NCBI GenBank assembly: GCA_029465975.1
Contig: CM055747.1
Location: 15,692,647-15,756,646, forward strand
Length of the DNA stretch: 64,000 nt
Reading direction: 5' to 3'
DNA from: Dallia pectoralis
Lineage: Eukaryota > Chordata > Actinopteri > Esociformes > Umbridae
The notes beneath the pieces are model-generated. The model did not search any database and had not been told where the DNA came from. It saw nothing but the letters and a program-made list of their open reading frames with translations. How positions within the stretch are numbered: the stretch's first letter is position 1; each line of letters begins with the position of its first letter. Of this stretch, positions 23,240 to 34,122 are shown piece by piece. A program made the translations under genes and the position numbers.

Positions 23240-23412
23240 TAAGTGAGTCATTACCGATTCAACAGGAGTTGTCAGGTATGACTAAGTGAGTCATCAGCGA
23301 TTCAACAGGAGCTGTCAGAGTCATTACCGATTCAACAGGAGTTGTCAGGTATGACTGAGTGAGTCATCTTAGAGTCATTACTGATTCAACAGGAGTTGTC
23401 AGGTATGACTGA
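23240..23412. repeat. Short irregular tandem repeat
   Basis: Four copies of a unit containing GAGTCATTACCGATTCAACA and GGAGTTGTCAGGTATGACT, with spacings of about 40-56 bp because parts are deleted in some copies. Located about 100 bp downstream of the minus-strand gene's poly(A) region. Confidence 0.85.
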
Positions 23413-23520
23413 GGACACACTTTTTATATCATTTTGTGGGTAGAGAAGGTCTCCTGGCTCACACAGTCTCCCTCCATCTCCCAACATGCCATGCATCCTA
23501 AAAGAAGGAGGCTCTGGAAA

Positions 23521-23758
23521 CATTTGATCCACAAACAATCACTTTATTTCTTGTAAAGGATAATAGAAATGAAAAGAAGTGCAAGTTGGTAATCATGTAG
23601 CTCCTATGTTTCTTTGTATTGATGCTTGGGAGAGGAAACACACACAAAGGATCGACCCCTCTGCACTTTATGTCCAGAACGTGTTCCATATTCCTGCCTG
23701 GCTCTGTCCTAAACTCTTAGCCCAGTCTGCCCTCATGCCCTGCCCTCATGCCCTGCCG
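23521..23758 (-). other. 3' UTR of the minus-strand gene
   Basis: On the minus strand the sequence after the TGA stop runs about 240 nt to an AATAAA hexamer (23543-23548, TTTATT on the plus strand) with a GT-rich stretch following (GTGATTGTTTGTGG). This layout fits cleavage and polyadenylation near 23520. A short GGGCATGAGGGCA duplication lies just after the stop. Confidence 0.7.
23543..23548 (-). terminator. Poly(A) signal AATAAA
   Basis: AATAAA on the minus strand, about 210 nt after the stop codon, followed by GT-rich sequence. It is the canonical polyadenylation hexamer. Confidence 0.65.
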
Positions 23759-24602
23759 TCACTTCTCAGAGGAGTTCTTGCGCGGCCTGCGGAAACTGGA
23801 CAAGTTCTCGTTTAGTGCATAAATGCGTCGGGAAAACTCTTCAAAGCCAGCGGCGTCCATCTCACCTAGTACTTGCTCGTCACACTCTACAGCCACAGCC
23901 TCCTCCACAGGGATGCAGGGGTAGTCCTCCAGCCTTGCCCCATCTTCCAGGCCTATTCCCAAGCCCATGCCTGTGGCCTCAGTCCCCATGATCTCCTCTG
24001 CCTCCTCCACTGAACAGCACATCTCTGGTTTCAATGGTATGGACATTGTTCGCTCTCCTGCTTGCTCAGCCACTCCTTCGCCCGGCATTACTGAGCCGTT
24101 CATGATGATGGCCATGTTCTGCCTGCTGATTGGCACCACCTCCATCACATCCTGACTGGTGGGGAACCCAGCTGGGATACCTCCTGTAGTGGCGCTGAAG
24201 GACTTCTGTTCCTCTGTCTCCTGTTCCATTTTTAGATCTTCTCCCTCTACCGCCCTGTTTTCCTTCTCCTCTTCTGGGGCTGATTTGTGACATGTCTGAA
24301 CCTCCTGCCTCTTGGCCAGGTCCATGCTGGTGTCCAGGGAGGAGGACAAGGGCTTGGAAGACGGGTCAGGCTGCACCAGGCCCCCCTGGGCAGAGGCTAT
24401 GGGCATTGCCTTGTTGTAAGTCGGAGGAGTGCTGGCCTTGTATTTCTGCTTGTCTGTCTCAGAGCTGGCCCTCTTCCTCAGCGAGCCCCGATCTGGAGAG
24501 CTGGTGTGGGCGGGGAAGCCTACCTCAGACCCATCCGATACACCGGGCTGAGACTTGGCTCCAGCTGGGACGGGGATGGAGCTGGAGACATGGTGCCGGT
24601 CA
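23759..24602 (-). CDS. Terminal coding exon of an unidentified host gene
   Basis: Minus-strand terminal exon. The acceptor is a strong pyrimidine tract ending CTCTCCCACAG (intron up to 24603). The exon starts with the last base of a split codon and encodes 280 residues to a TGA at 23759-23761. It begins DRHHVSSSIPVPAGAKSQPG. Features: a basic stretch (SLRKRASSETDKQKYK, about residues 40-55), an acidic Glu/Lys-rich low-complexity middle (EEEKENRAVEGEDLKMEQET), several short acidic motifs, and a C-terminus FEEFSRRIYALNENLSSFRR ending PRKNSSEK. There is no signal peptide or membrane segment. The composition suggests a nuclear or cytoplasmic regulatory protein with a disordered tail; I do not recognise the family. 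Base composition is GC-richer and codon-like compared with the flanks, and the frame is uninterrupted. It pairs in phase with the exon at 58691-58782. A shorter start at an internal Met (24406) is unnecessary given the clear acceptor. Confidence 0.82.
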
Positions 24603-24717
24603 CTGTGGGAGAGGAGGAGAGGAAGAATGTAAGGAAGAATAAAAGATCATGGATGTACTCATAAACTTATTGCATCCAATGGGGGCCAGGGAGAAAGCCC
24701 CTCCCTCCCCTACATCC

Positions 24718-26604
24718 CCCAGACCAATCTGGTTGGACATGGTCCTGATCTTATTTCTCCTGATCCAGACCTCTCTGGTTGGACATGGTCCTGATCTTAT
24801 TTCTCCTGATCCAGACCTCTCTGGTTGGACATGGTCCTGATCTTATTTCTCCTGATCCAGACCTCTCTGGTTGGACATGGTCCTGATCTTATTTCTCCTG
24901 ATCCAGACCTCTCTGGTTGGACATGGTCCTGATCTTATTTCTCCTGATCCAGACCTCTCTGGTTGGACATGGTCCTGATCTTATTTCTCCTGATCCAGAC
25001 CTCTCTGGTTGGACATGGTCCTGATCTTATTTCCCTGATCCAGACCTCTCTGGTTGGACATGGTCCTGATCTTATTTCTCCTGATCCAGACCTCTCTGGT
25101 TGGACATGGTCCTGATCTTATTTCTCCTGATCCAGACCTCTCTGGTTGGACATGGTCCTGATCTTATTTCTCCTGATCCAGACCTCTCTGGTTGGACATG
25201 GTCCTGATCTTATTTCTCCTGATCCAGACCTCTCTGGTTGGACATGGTCCTGATCTTATTTCTCCTGATCCAGACCTCTCTGGTTGGACATGGTCCTGAT
25301 CTTATTTCTCCTGATCCAGACCTCTCTGGTTGGACATGGTCCTGATCTTATTTCTCCTGATCCAGACCTCTCTGGTTGGACATGGTCCTGATCTTATTTC
25401 TCCTGATCCAGACCTCTCTGGTTGGACATGGTCCTGATCTTATTTCCCCTGATCCAGACCTCTCTGGTTGGACATGGTCCTGATCTTATTTCTCCTGATC
25501 CAGACCTCTCTGGTTGGACATGGTCCTGATCTTATTTCTCCTGATCCAGACCTCTCTGGTTGGACATGGTCCTGATCTTATTTCTCCTGATCCAGACCTC
25601 TCTGGTTGGACATGGTCCTGATCTTATTTCTCCTGATCCAGACCTCTCTGGTTGGACATGGTCCTGATCTTATTTCTCCTGATCCAGACCTCTCTGGTTG
25701 GACATGGTCCTGATCTTATTTCTCCTGATCCAGACCTCTCTGGTTGGACATGGTCCTGATCTTATTTCTCCTGATCCAGACCTCTCTGGTGGGACATGGT
25801 CCTGATCTTATTTCTCCTGATCCAGACCTCTCTGGTTGGACATGGTCCTGATCTTATTTCTCCTGATCCAGACCTCTCTGGTTGGACATGGTCCTGATCT
25901 TATTTCTCCTGATCCAGACCTCTCTGGTTGGACATGGTCCTGATCTTATTTCCCTGATCCAGACCTCTCTGGTTGGACATGGTCCTGATCTTATTTCTCC
26001 TGATCCAGACCTCTCTGGTTGGACATGGTCCTGATCTTATTTCTCCTGATCCAGACCTCTCTGGTTGGACATGGTCCTGATCTTATTTCTCCTGATCCAG
26101 ACCTCTCTGGTGGGACATGGTCCTGATCTTATTTCTCCTGATCCAGACCTCTCTGGTTGGACATGGTCCTGATCTTATTTCTCCTGATCCAGACCTCTCT
26201 GGTTGGACATGGTCCTGATCTTATTTCTCCTGATCCAGACCTCTCTGGTTGGACATGGTCCTGATCTTATTTCTCCTGATCCAGACCTCTCTGGTTGGAC
26301 ATGGTCCTGATCTTATTTCCCCTGATCCAGACCTCTCTGGTTGGACATGGTCCTGATCTTATTTCCCCTGATCCAGACCTCTCTGGTTGGACATGGTCCT
26401 GATCTTATTTCTCCTGATCCAGACCTCTCTGGTTGGACATGGTCCTGATCTTATTTCCCCTGATCCAGACCTCTCTGGTTGGACATGGTCCTGATCTTAT
26501 TTCCCCTGATCCAGACCTCTCTGGTTGGACATGGTCCTGATCTTATTTCTCCTGATCCAGACCTCTCTGGTAGGACATGGTCCTGATCTTATTTCTCCTG
26601 ATCC
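24718..26604. repeat. Minisatellite, 46-bp monomer, intronic
   Basis: About 41 very similar copies of a 46-bp unit (GGTTGGACATGGTCCTGATC, TTATTTCTCCTGATCCAGAC). Variants (TTTCCCCTG, TTTCCCTG, GGTGGGAC) recur in the same order around 25025-25800 and 25940-26110, indicating block duplication. It starts only about 115 bp into the intron upstream of the terminal exon's acceptor. Confidence 0.96.
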
Positions 26605-27205
26605 TGGCACACTGCAAACCACTCCCTATTATTACTTTGAAAAACATTTGCTCAGCTTATGAGACGGCAGCACCCTGCAGAGTCGGAGCTCACAGCCTCC
26701 TGAATAACACATAACAGACACGGTCAGGCAGATCTCATCTGGACTCAACAATCCAGATTTGTACCACGAGCACACTCTAACCGTAAATTAACTTGGACAA
26801 GATGTCCACATCAACACCCAGTGTACTTAACCTGGTCATCATTTCGGGGCATATCTCATGCGGTCAAAGGCAAAATTGGGCCCCTGTGCTGTCAGATGTC
26901 CACCTGTGGCTGGTTAGAGAGGAAGCATGGCTGAATAAGTGATCCTGTGCTAGTTAAACAAGTTAACAGGGGTTGTGAGGTCACAGACTGGTGATGTCCC
27001 TGAATCAGACGCCTTGTTGTCTGTCAGATTAAGGCTTGTCTGATGGGTCACAGCAAGGCACACACACACAGATAAGACACACACAGTCCCTCCATCACCA
27101 GGGGATGTCTAAAACACAGCGACTGGGCATTGCCTAACTGCTTAATTGAACGCCAAAGCGCTAAACACATGTGGAAACAGCAGACTACAGGGCACTGGTA
27201 AAGGG
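26605..27205. other. Unique intronic sequence
   Basis: About 600 bp of non-repetitive DNA with a short CA run near 27060. No minus-strand exon with acceptor and donor recognised. Confidence 0.5.
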
Positions 27206-27338
27206 TTCACACACAGGGTTAAATAATTCGTACACACACAGGGTTAAAATACTCGTACACACACAGGGTTAAAGAACTCATACACACACATGGTTAAAGG
27301 GCTCATACCCACACAGGGTTAAAGGACTCATACACAGT
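27206..27338. repeat. Short tandem repeat, about 25-bp monomer
   Basis: Five imperfect copies of CACACAGGGTTAAAGGACTC plus ATACA. It directly abuts the next array. Confidence 0.85.
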
Positions 27339-28263
27339 CTTACAAGACTGATATCATACCTGACAATACTTACAAGTAATAATGACTTATATCATACCTG
27401 ACAATACTTACAAGTAATAATGACTGATATCATACCTGACAATACTTACAAGTAATAATGACTTATATCATACCTGACAATACTTACAAGTAATAATGAC
27501 TGATATCATACCTGACAATACTTACAAGTAATAATGACTGATATCATACCTGACAATACTTACAAGTAATAATGACTGATATCATACCTGACAATACTTA
27601 CAAGTAATAATGACTTATATCATACCTGACAATACTTACAAGTAATAATGACTGATATCATACCTGACAATACTTACAAGTAATAATGACTGATATCATA
27701 CCTGACAATACTTACAAGTAATAATGACTGATATCATACCTGACAATACTTACAAGTAATAATGACTTATATCATACCTGACAATACTTACAAGTAATAA
27801 TGACTGATATCATACCTGACAATACTTACAAGTAATAATGACTGATATCATACCTGACAATACTTACAAGTAATAATGACTGATATCATACCTGACAATA
27901 CTTACAAGTAATAATGACTGATATCATACCTGACAATACTTACAAGTAATAATGGCTGATATCATACCTGACAATACTTACAAGTAATAATGACTGATAT
28001 CATACCTGACAATACTTACAAGTAATAATGACTGATATCATACCTGACAATACTTACAAGTAATAATGACTGATATCATACCTGACAATACTTACAAGTA
28101 ATAATGGCTGATATCATACCTGACAATACTTACAAGTAATAATGACTGATATCATACCTGACAATACTTACAAGTAATAATGGCTGATATCATACCTGAC
28201 AATACTTACAAGTAATAATGACTGATATCATACCTGACTACTTACAAGTAATAATGGCTGATG
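27339..28263. repeat. Minisatellite, 38-bp monomer
   Basis: About 24 copies of a 38-bp unit (ATCATACCTGACAATACTTA, CAAGTAATAATGACTGAT). Variants GACTTAT and GGCTGAT are spread regularly. The last copy lacks ATA in ACAATACTTA. Confidence 0.96.
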
Positions 28264-28750
28264 TACATATTAGTCATGACCTGCAATTCACAAACTATAA
28301 CTAGGGATTAATTGTGCTGCTCTTGTTCACATTTAGCTCATCAATCAGAAATGCAATTGTTTTCGCATGGTCAATTATGATGATAAATCATATAACTATG
28401 AAGCAGGTCTAACACATCATTCAAAAACAATGGTCCGTTTTCTTCAATAGAACAAAGGTTCAATGGTTTGCAATGAATTATTTTAAACAACAAGATCCAA
28501 ACTGAATTGGAAAGAATCTATATAAATTGTTTTACCTCATAGATAAAATGAATTGACATTCCATCCAGCAAAAGCAAACTGTGGCCCAGACCAGGCATTC
28601 CAAACACAAGACAGGTGGGATAAACGGAGCTGACTGTTTATTAAGCAGTTTCAAACATTCCATGCGTAATTTATAACATGCTAATGATTGCTTAATGGTG
28701 TCCTCATGGCAAAGCTCTGAGATAGATTCAGCACATGAATACAAATGGGG
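28264..28750. other. Unique intronic sequence
   Basis: About 490 bp AT-rich unique DNA. No exon recognised. Confidence 0.5.
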
Positions 28751-28932
28751 CAGTTCCCTGGTTCTCTGCCAGTACCCCTGTCACACAGTAACCCTGGTTC
28801 TCCGCCAGTACCCCTGTCACACAGTAACCCTGGTTCTCTGCCAGTACCCCTGCCACACAGTTCCCTGCCACACAGTAACCCTGGTTCTCTGCCATTACCC
28901 CTGCCACACAGTTCCCTGCCACACAGTAACCC
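28751..28932. repeat. Minisatellite, 36-bp monomer with 15-bp inserts
   Basis: Five copies of a 36-bp unit (CCCTGGTTCTCTGCCAGTAC, CCCTGTCACACAGTAA). The last two copies carry an additional CCCTGCCACACAGTT module, an internal duplication. Confidence 0.9.
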
Positions 28933-29167
28933 ATCTCTGCTTCGGCACAATCTGGAATCTAGGATAGAACCAACAGACAAACCTGCATGTGCGTTGATTC
29001 TGTCCCACAAACACTGACATGATAAACAATCAGACTGGAAAACACATGGCTAGTTCGGAACACGATTGTTTATTTCGTTAAGATTTTTGCTAAATACATT
29101 TCTTTCCACATGTGAACAATGAAGCCCTGATGTGGTACAGAGAGCATCAAGGGTGATGTGGAATTTG
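28933..29167. other. Unique intronic sequence
   Basis: Short unique stretch between two arrays. No feature recognised. Confidence 0.5.
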
Positions 29168-29468
29168 TACTGTACGGCATTACTGGCCGTATTGTACGGC
29201 ATTACTGGCCGTATTGTACGGCATTACTGGCCGTATTGTACGGCATTACTGTCCGTATTGTACGGTATTACTGGCCGTATTGTACGGCATTACTGGCCGT
29301 ATTGTACGGCATTACTGGCCGTATTGTACGGCATTACTGGCCGTATTGTACGGTATTACTGGCTGTATTGTACGGCATTACTGGCTGTATTGTACGGTAT
29401 TACTGGCTGTATTGTACGGTATTACTGGCTGTATTGTACGGCATTACTGGCTGTATTGTACGGTATTA
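29168..29468. repeat. Minisatellite, 22-bp monomer
   Basis: About 13.7 copies of GTATTGTACGGCATTACTGG plus CC (later copies CT). It passes directly into the 48-bp array, with which it shares the GTATTGTAC segment. Confidence 0.95.
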
Positions 29469-30132
29469 GCAGTATAGCCAGGCTAGTTGTACTGTGGGTA
29501 TTGTACAATATTATTAGCAGTATAGCCAGGCTAGTTGTACTGTAGGTATTGTACAATATTATTAGCAGTATAGCCAGGCTAGTTGTACTGTAGGTATTGT
29601 ACAATATTATTAGCAGTATAGCCAGGCTAGTTGTACTGTAGGTATTGTACAATATTATTAGCAGTATAGCCAGGCTAGTTGTACTGTAGGTATTGTACAA
29701 TATTATTAGCAGTATAGCCAGGCTAGTTGTACTGTAGGTATTGTACAATATTATTAGCAGTATAACCAGGCTAGTTGTACTGTAGGTATTGTACAATATT
29801 ATTAGCAGTATAGCCAGGCTAGTTGTACTGTAGGTATTGTACAATATTATTAGCAGTATAGCCAGGCTAGTTGTACTGTAGGTATTGTACAATATTATTA
29901 GCAGTATAGCCAGGCTAGTTGTACTGTAGGTATTGCACAATATTATTAGCAGTATAGCCAGGCTAGTTGTACTGTAGGTATTGTACAATATTATTAGCAG
30001 TATAGCCAGGCTAGTTGTACTGTAGGTATTGTACAATATTATTAGCAGTATAGCCAGGCTAGTTGTACTGTAGGTATTGTACAATATTATTAGCAGTATA
30101 GCCAGGCTAGTTGTACTGTAGGTATTGTACAA
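29469..30132. repeat. Minisatellite, 48-bp monomer, left part
   Basis: About 14 copies of a 48-bp unit (GTATTGTACAATATTATTAG, CAGTATAGCCAGGCTAGTTG, TACTGTAG). The array is split by a hAT transposon at 30133-32245 and continues on the other side with the same monomer. The 16-codon period gives long minus-strand frames without coding meaning. Confidence 0.96.
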
Positions 30133-32245
30133 TAGAGCTGTCAAAATTGCTCAAATATGACGTTCGAATATTCCCTCTAAAAAACAAACGAATATTCGAA
30201 CTATTCGAACATCTGGTTGCACATTTTGTCAATGACGCGCATTACGTCAATAACAGGCCAAATTAATACAAAGACACATAACTACTTGTATAGGTAGTTA
30301 ATTTAAGTTTAAACACAAAACCAAGTAAATAAACTAATTACCAAGAACGCAGACCTCACTCTCGCTCACTCGCAGGCTCTCTCTCTCTCTCGCAGGCTCT
30401 CTCTCTCTCTCTGCGCAACGCATAACGGTTTAAATTAACAACAACAATAAGCACATGTTGAGTGCTGATCAAGAGTTTTGTGCAAGCAATTTAAGGTCGC
30501 GACTCTTGTCCCAAATATAGCAGGCTTCATTCAGTGATTTAAACAAATTTATTAACATTAACCCTTTTGCGCGTATGATCACACCGGTGTGTTCTGGCTT
30601 GACTGGTCCCTGATGCGTACGATCACACCCGTGTGATTGGAACGTTTCATTAGAACGTCCAAGAAAAAGTGACGCAACAATGACTACCCATACTTACTTA
30701 TTTAGCTGCCATTAGCTCAGTGTTTATAACTTATTTCCTCAATGTCAAATGTAAATATTTATAGAGTATATTTTTAAACAATTACACGGTAGAACATATT
30801 TTAATCGGAAGCTGAATGTACCAACACAAACGGTACCGTAATATTTTGCTAATATTTAAATAGGCTGCTAAACATAATATTAGTTGTTTTCTATTGTCCA
30901 GGATAAAAATACACCCGACACAAAAACTAATGATATTATCAACAACTTACCGATTCGTGAATCGTCTGTATAATATTATCTTACGTTGGACCGAGCTTAC
31001 GACTCCCAGCATGCATTTCAATGTAAACAAACATGGCCGCGCACACAAAACATATTTATCTAAAATAGCTCAACTTCATCACTACAACCTTAAAAAAAAC
31101 AATTTACACTGATGACATGTCTTATTACCAAGTATGCAGAAATCGGAATGTATAATTTGTCATAAGCATTTTAAAATATGTGAATAAGAAAATCAAGTAT
31201 TAGCACACAGATTGTCCAAAAGTTAGGTTGTTTATTGATACAAGTGCACCTTTGTTTCACGCCGGTAATCATTCAGTACATTCATGCTCTTTGACAGTCC
31301 CTCATTAGTCGGAAAATAATCCGTAGTCAGGAATGAGCACTCAGTCCCGATGGCGTTCATATTACAATATACACACGAGCAATGCAATGCAAATAACATG
31401 CTATAAGTTTTAGCCATTACATGAGTTGATGCATTGACTGCTACGCGCTGATTAGTCGTGTCTAGCTACAATACGCTAAGACGTAAACCCCTACAAGTCT
31501 CCAGATATTATTCCGGTCGTCTTTTAATACTGCTTTACCTACGTTATTCTTGGTAGTCATATAAAATATAATTATACGTTAATAGGTCTAAATAATAAAT
31601 AAATAGCAAGCAGCGTGGCTCTAGTAAACTGCAGCTAATGCAGCAGCCGGTCCCTGTTGTTACGTCATAATCACATTATGGATCTCGGCGCGACTTCAGA
31701 AATCACGCGCAAAATAATTCACGCTGAGGGGCCTGGAAGATGTTTTCGGAACATACGCGCGAAAAGGTTAATTGAAGTTTTACAGAACCGACATTGAACG
31801 ATCCGAGCGAGCTGTGCTGTAAACATGGAACTTTTCTGTTTAACGTTAAATAAAAGGAGGCACACAATTCCGAGAAATGTGACAAAGAACTTTTACCCTG
31901 AGGTTCATAAAAAATAAAGTGCTATTAAAAAAGATAAAGGCTACTTACGTTCTTGGTGCTTGTATTAAAAAAAGAAAAAACTGACTGCAATTTATTGCAT
32001 TGTCTTTTTAGTGCACTTTCACCATCGGGTCTTAGGCCTGCCAGCCTATATTCCCAGCGGAGGAAAAGACGCGTTCAGAGCGCACTGAGGATCCGGGGAT
32101 GGAAAGATATTTCTCTCTGCTTCGGCGGGCGTGTTTCTTCCATATTCGAAATACACATTCGAATATTCATTTTCACGTTCGAATTTCTGTTTTATAAAAC
32201 TATTCGAATATGTATTTGAATTTAGAATATTCGTTGACAGCCCTA
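30133..32245. mobile_element. hAT-type transposon inserted in the 48-bp minisatellite
   Basis: A 2113-bp element with termini TAGAGCTGTCAA and TTGACAGCCCTA (11 of 12 inverted matches), flanked by identical 8-bp duplications TTGTACAA (30125-30132 and 32246-32253) that are part of the minisatellite monomer. Subterminal regions carry repeated ATTCGAATATTCG-type palindromes at both ends. Excising the element and one duplication restores the array. About 1.2 kb of its interior is a second element, a piggyBac-type MITE. I see no transposase domain, so it is non-autonomous. Confidence 0.93.
30562..31767. mobile_element. piggyBac-type MITE nested in the hAT element
   Basis: A 1206-bp interval flanked by TTAA on both sides (30558-30561 and 31768-31771), the invariant target of piggyBac transposons. 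Left terminus CCCTTTTGCGCGTATG; right terminus CATACGCGCGAAAAGG, its inverted repeat with small differences. Left subterminal sequence contains the perfect palindrome CACACCGGTGTG and a second related GATCACACCCGTGTG. No piggyBac transposase frame is recognised, so the element depends on a transposase in trans. Confidence 0.87.
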
Positions 32246-33524
32246 TTGTACAATATTATTAGCAGTATAGCCAGGCTAGTTGTACTGTAGGTATTGTACA
32301 ATATTATTAGCAGTATAGCCAGGCTAGTTGTACTGTAGGTATTGTACAATATTATTAGCAGTATAGCCAGGCTAGTTGTACTGTGGGTATTGTACAATAT
32401 TATTAGCAGTATAGCCAGGCTAGTTGTACTGTAGGTATTGTACAATATTATTAGCAGTATAGCCAGGCTAGTTGTACTGTAGGTATTGTACAATATTATT
32501 AGCAGTATAGCCAGGCTAGTTGTACTGTAGGTATTGTACAATATTATTAGCAGTATAGCCAGGCTAGTTGTACTGTAGGTATTGTACAATATTATTAGCA
32601 GTATAGCCAGGCTAGTTGTACTGTGGGTATTGTACAATATTATTAGCAGTATAGCCAGGCTAGTTGTACTGTGGGTATTGTACAATATTATTAGCAGTAT
32701 AGCCAGGCTAGTTGTACTGTGGGTATTGTACAATATTATTAGCATATAGCAGTAGTTGTACTGCCAGGCTAGTTGTACTGTAGGTATTGTACAATATTAT
32801 TAGCAGTATAGCCAGGCTAGTTGTACTGTAGGTATTGTACAATATTATTAGCAGTATAGCCAGGCTAGTTGTACTGTAGGTATTGTACAATATTATTAGC
32901 AGTATAGCCAGGCTAGTTGTACTGTAGGTATTGTACAATATTATTAGCAGTATAGCCAGGCTAGTTGTACTGTGGGTATTGTACAATATTATTAGCAGTA
33001 TAGCCAGGCTAGTTGTACTGTGGGTATTGTGTACAATATTAGTTGTACTGTGGGTATTGTAGTATAGCCAGGCTAGTTGTACTGTGGGTATTGTACAATA
33101 TTATTAGCAGTATAGCCAGGCTAGTTGTACTGTAGGTATTGTACAATATTATTAGCAGTATAGCCAGGCTAGTTGTACTGTAGGTATTGTACAATATTAT
33201 TAGCAGTATAGCCAGGCTAGTTGTACTGTAGGTATTGTACAATATTATTAGCAGTATAGCCAGGCTAGTTGTACTGTAGGTATTGTACAATATTATTAGC
33301 AGTATAGCCAGGCTAGTTGTACTGTAGGTATTGTACAATATTATTAGCAGTATAGCCAGGCTAGTTGTACTGTAGGTATTGTACAATATTATTAGCAGTA
33401 TAGCCAGGCTAGTTGTACTGTAGGTATTGTACAATATTATTAGCAGTATAGCCAGGCTAGTTGTACTGTAGGTATTGTACAATATTATTAGCAGTATAGC
33501 CAGGCTAGTTGTACTGTAGGTATT
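32246..33524. repeat. Minisatellite, 48-bp monomer, right part
   Basis: About 26 more copies of the 48-bp unit after the hAT insertion. Two disturbed zones near 32740-32770 and 33020-33065 contain partial and rearranged copies, probably deletion or slippage scars. It ends in TATTCTTTTCTTTAAGG. Confidence 0.95.
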
Positions 33525-34122
33525 CTTTTCTTTAAGGAAGGACATGAAGGATCAGGATGTACAACTAAAGGAAGCCACAACCTCCCACATATTTTCCACT
33601 GTCTTATCCTTCAGACCTCATCTCGACTTCAAGGCTTCAATAGCATTCTTCATATTCAATTCCTGCTAAGGACCCATGATCAGGGCCAAAAAACACAATC
33701 ATTTCATTGAGGCTTTGATGCTGTGGCAACCCGTAAATCCCGATGGGCCTACTAACCCAAATGGCATAACTGAAATATTGTAATCACTACGGGAGTCAAG
33801 GGGAATAGACGTGAACATATAATAACAGAGCAAGTCTCCAAGTCTGGCCTTTTGAAGATGAAGAACAAAACCATTATATCAAAATCACTACAGCATGTAT
33901 AACATATTGAAAGTATAAGTCCCTAGTATAAACACTAACCATGTTGCCAATAATAACTACACTGTGATTCACCTCATTCTCAGCTGTTCAGTAAAGCAGA
34001 GATAAACATTGAACTACATCAGCCCCACTCCAAACAGACACGTTTAATTTACCCTAAACTGGCACAAACGGTTCAATTAGTCAAAGTAAAACTTATATTA
34101 AAAAAATGTGTTTGTGTTTATA
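33525..34122. other. Unique intronic sequence
   Basis: About 600 bp non-repetitive DNA. No exon or transposon recognised. Confidence 0.5.

Noticed and set aside
23579..24664. Plus-strand frames opposite the terminal exon (up to 125 codons)
   Set aside because: They are antisense shadows of the minus-strand exon, which has a strong acceptor, phase-matched upstream exon, stop and poly(A) signal.
29422..33545. Minus-strand frames up to 240 codons with hydrophobic repeats that look like membrane segments
   Set aside because: Direct translation of the 48-bp minisatellite (16 codons). Interrupted by a transposon whose excision restores non-coding repeat.
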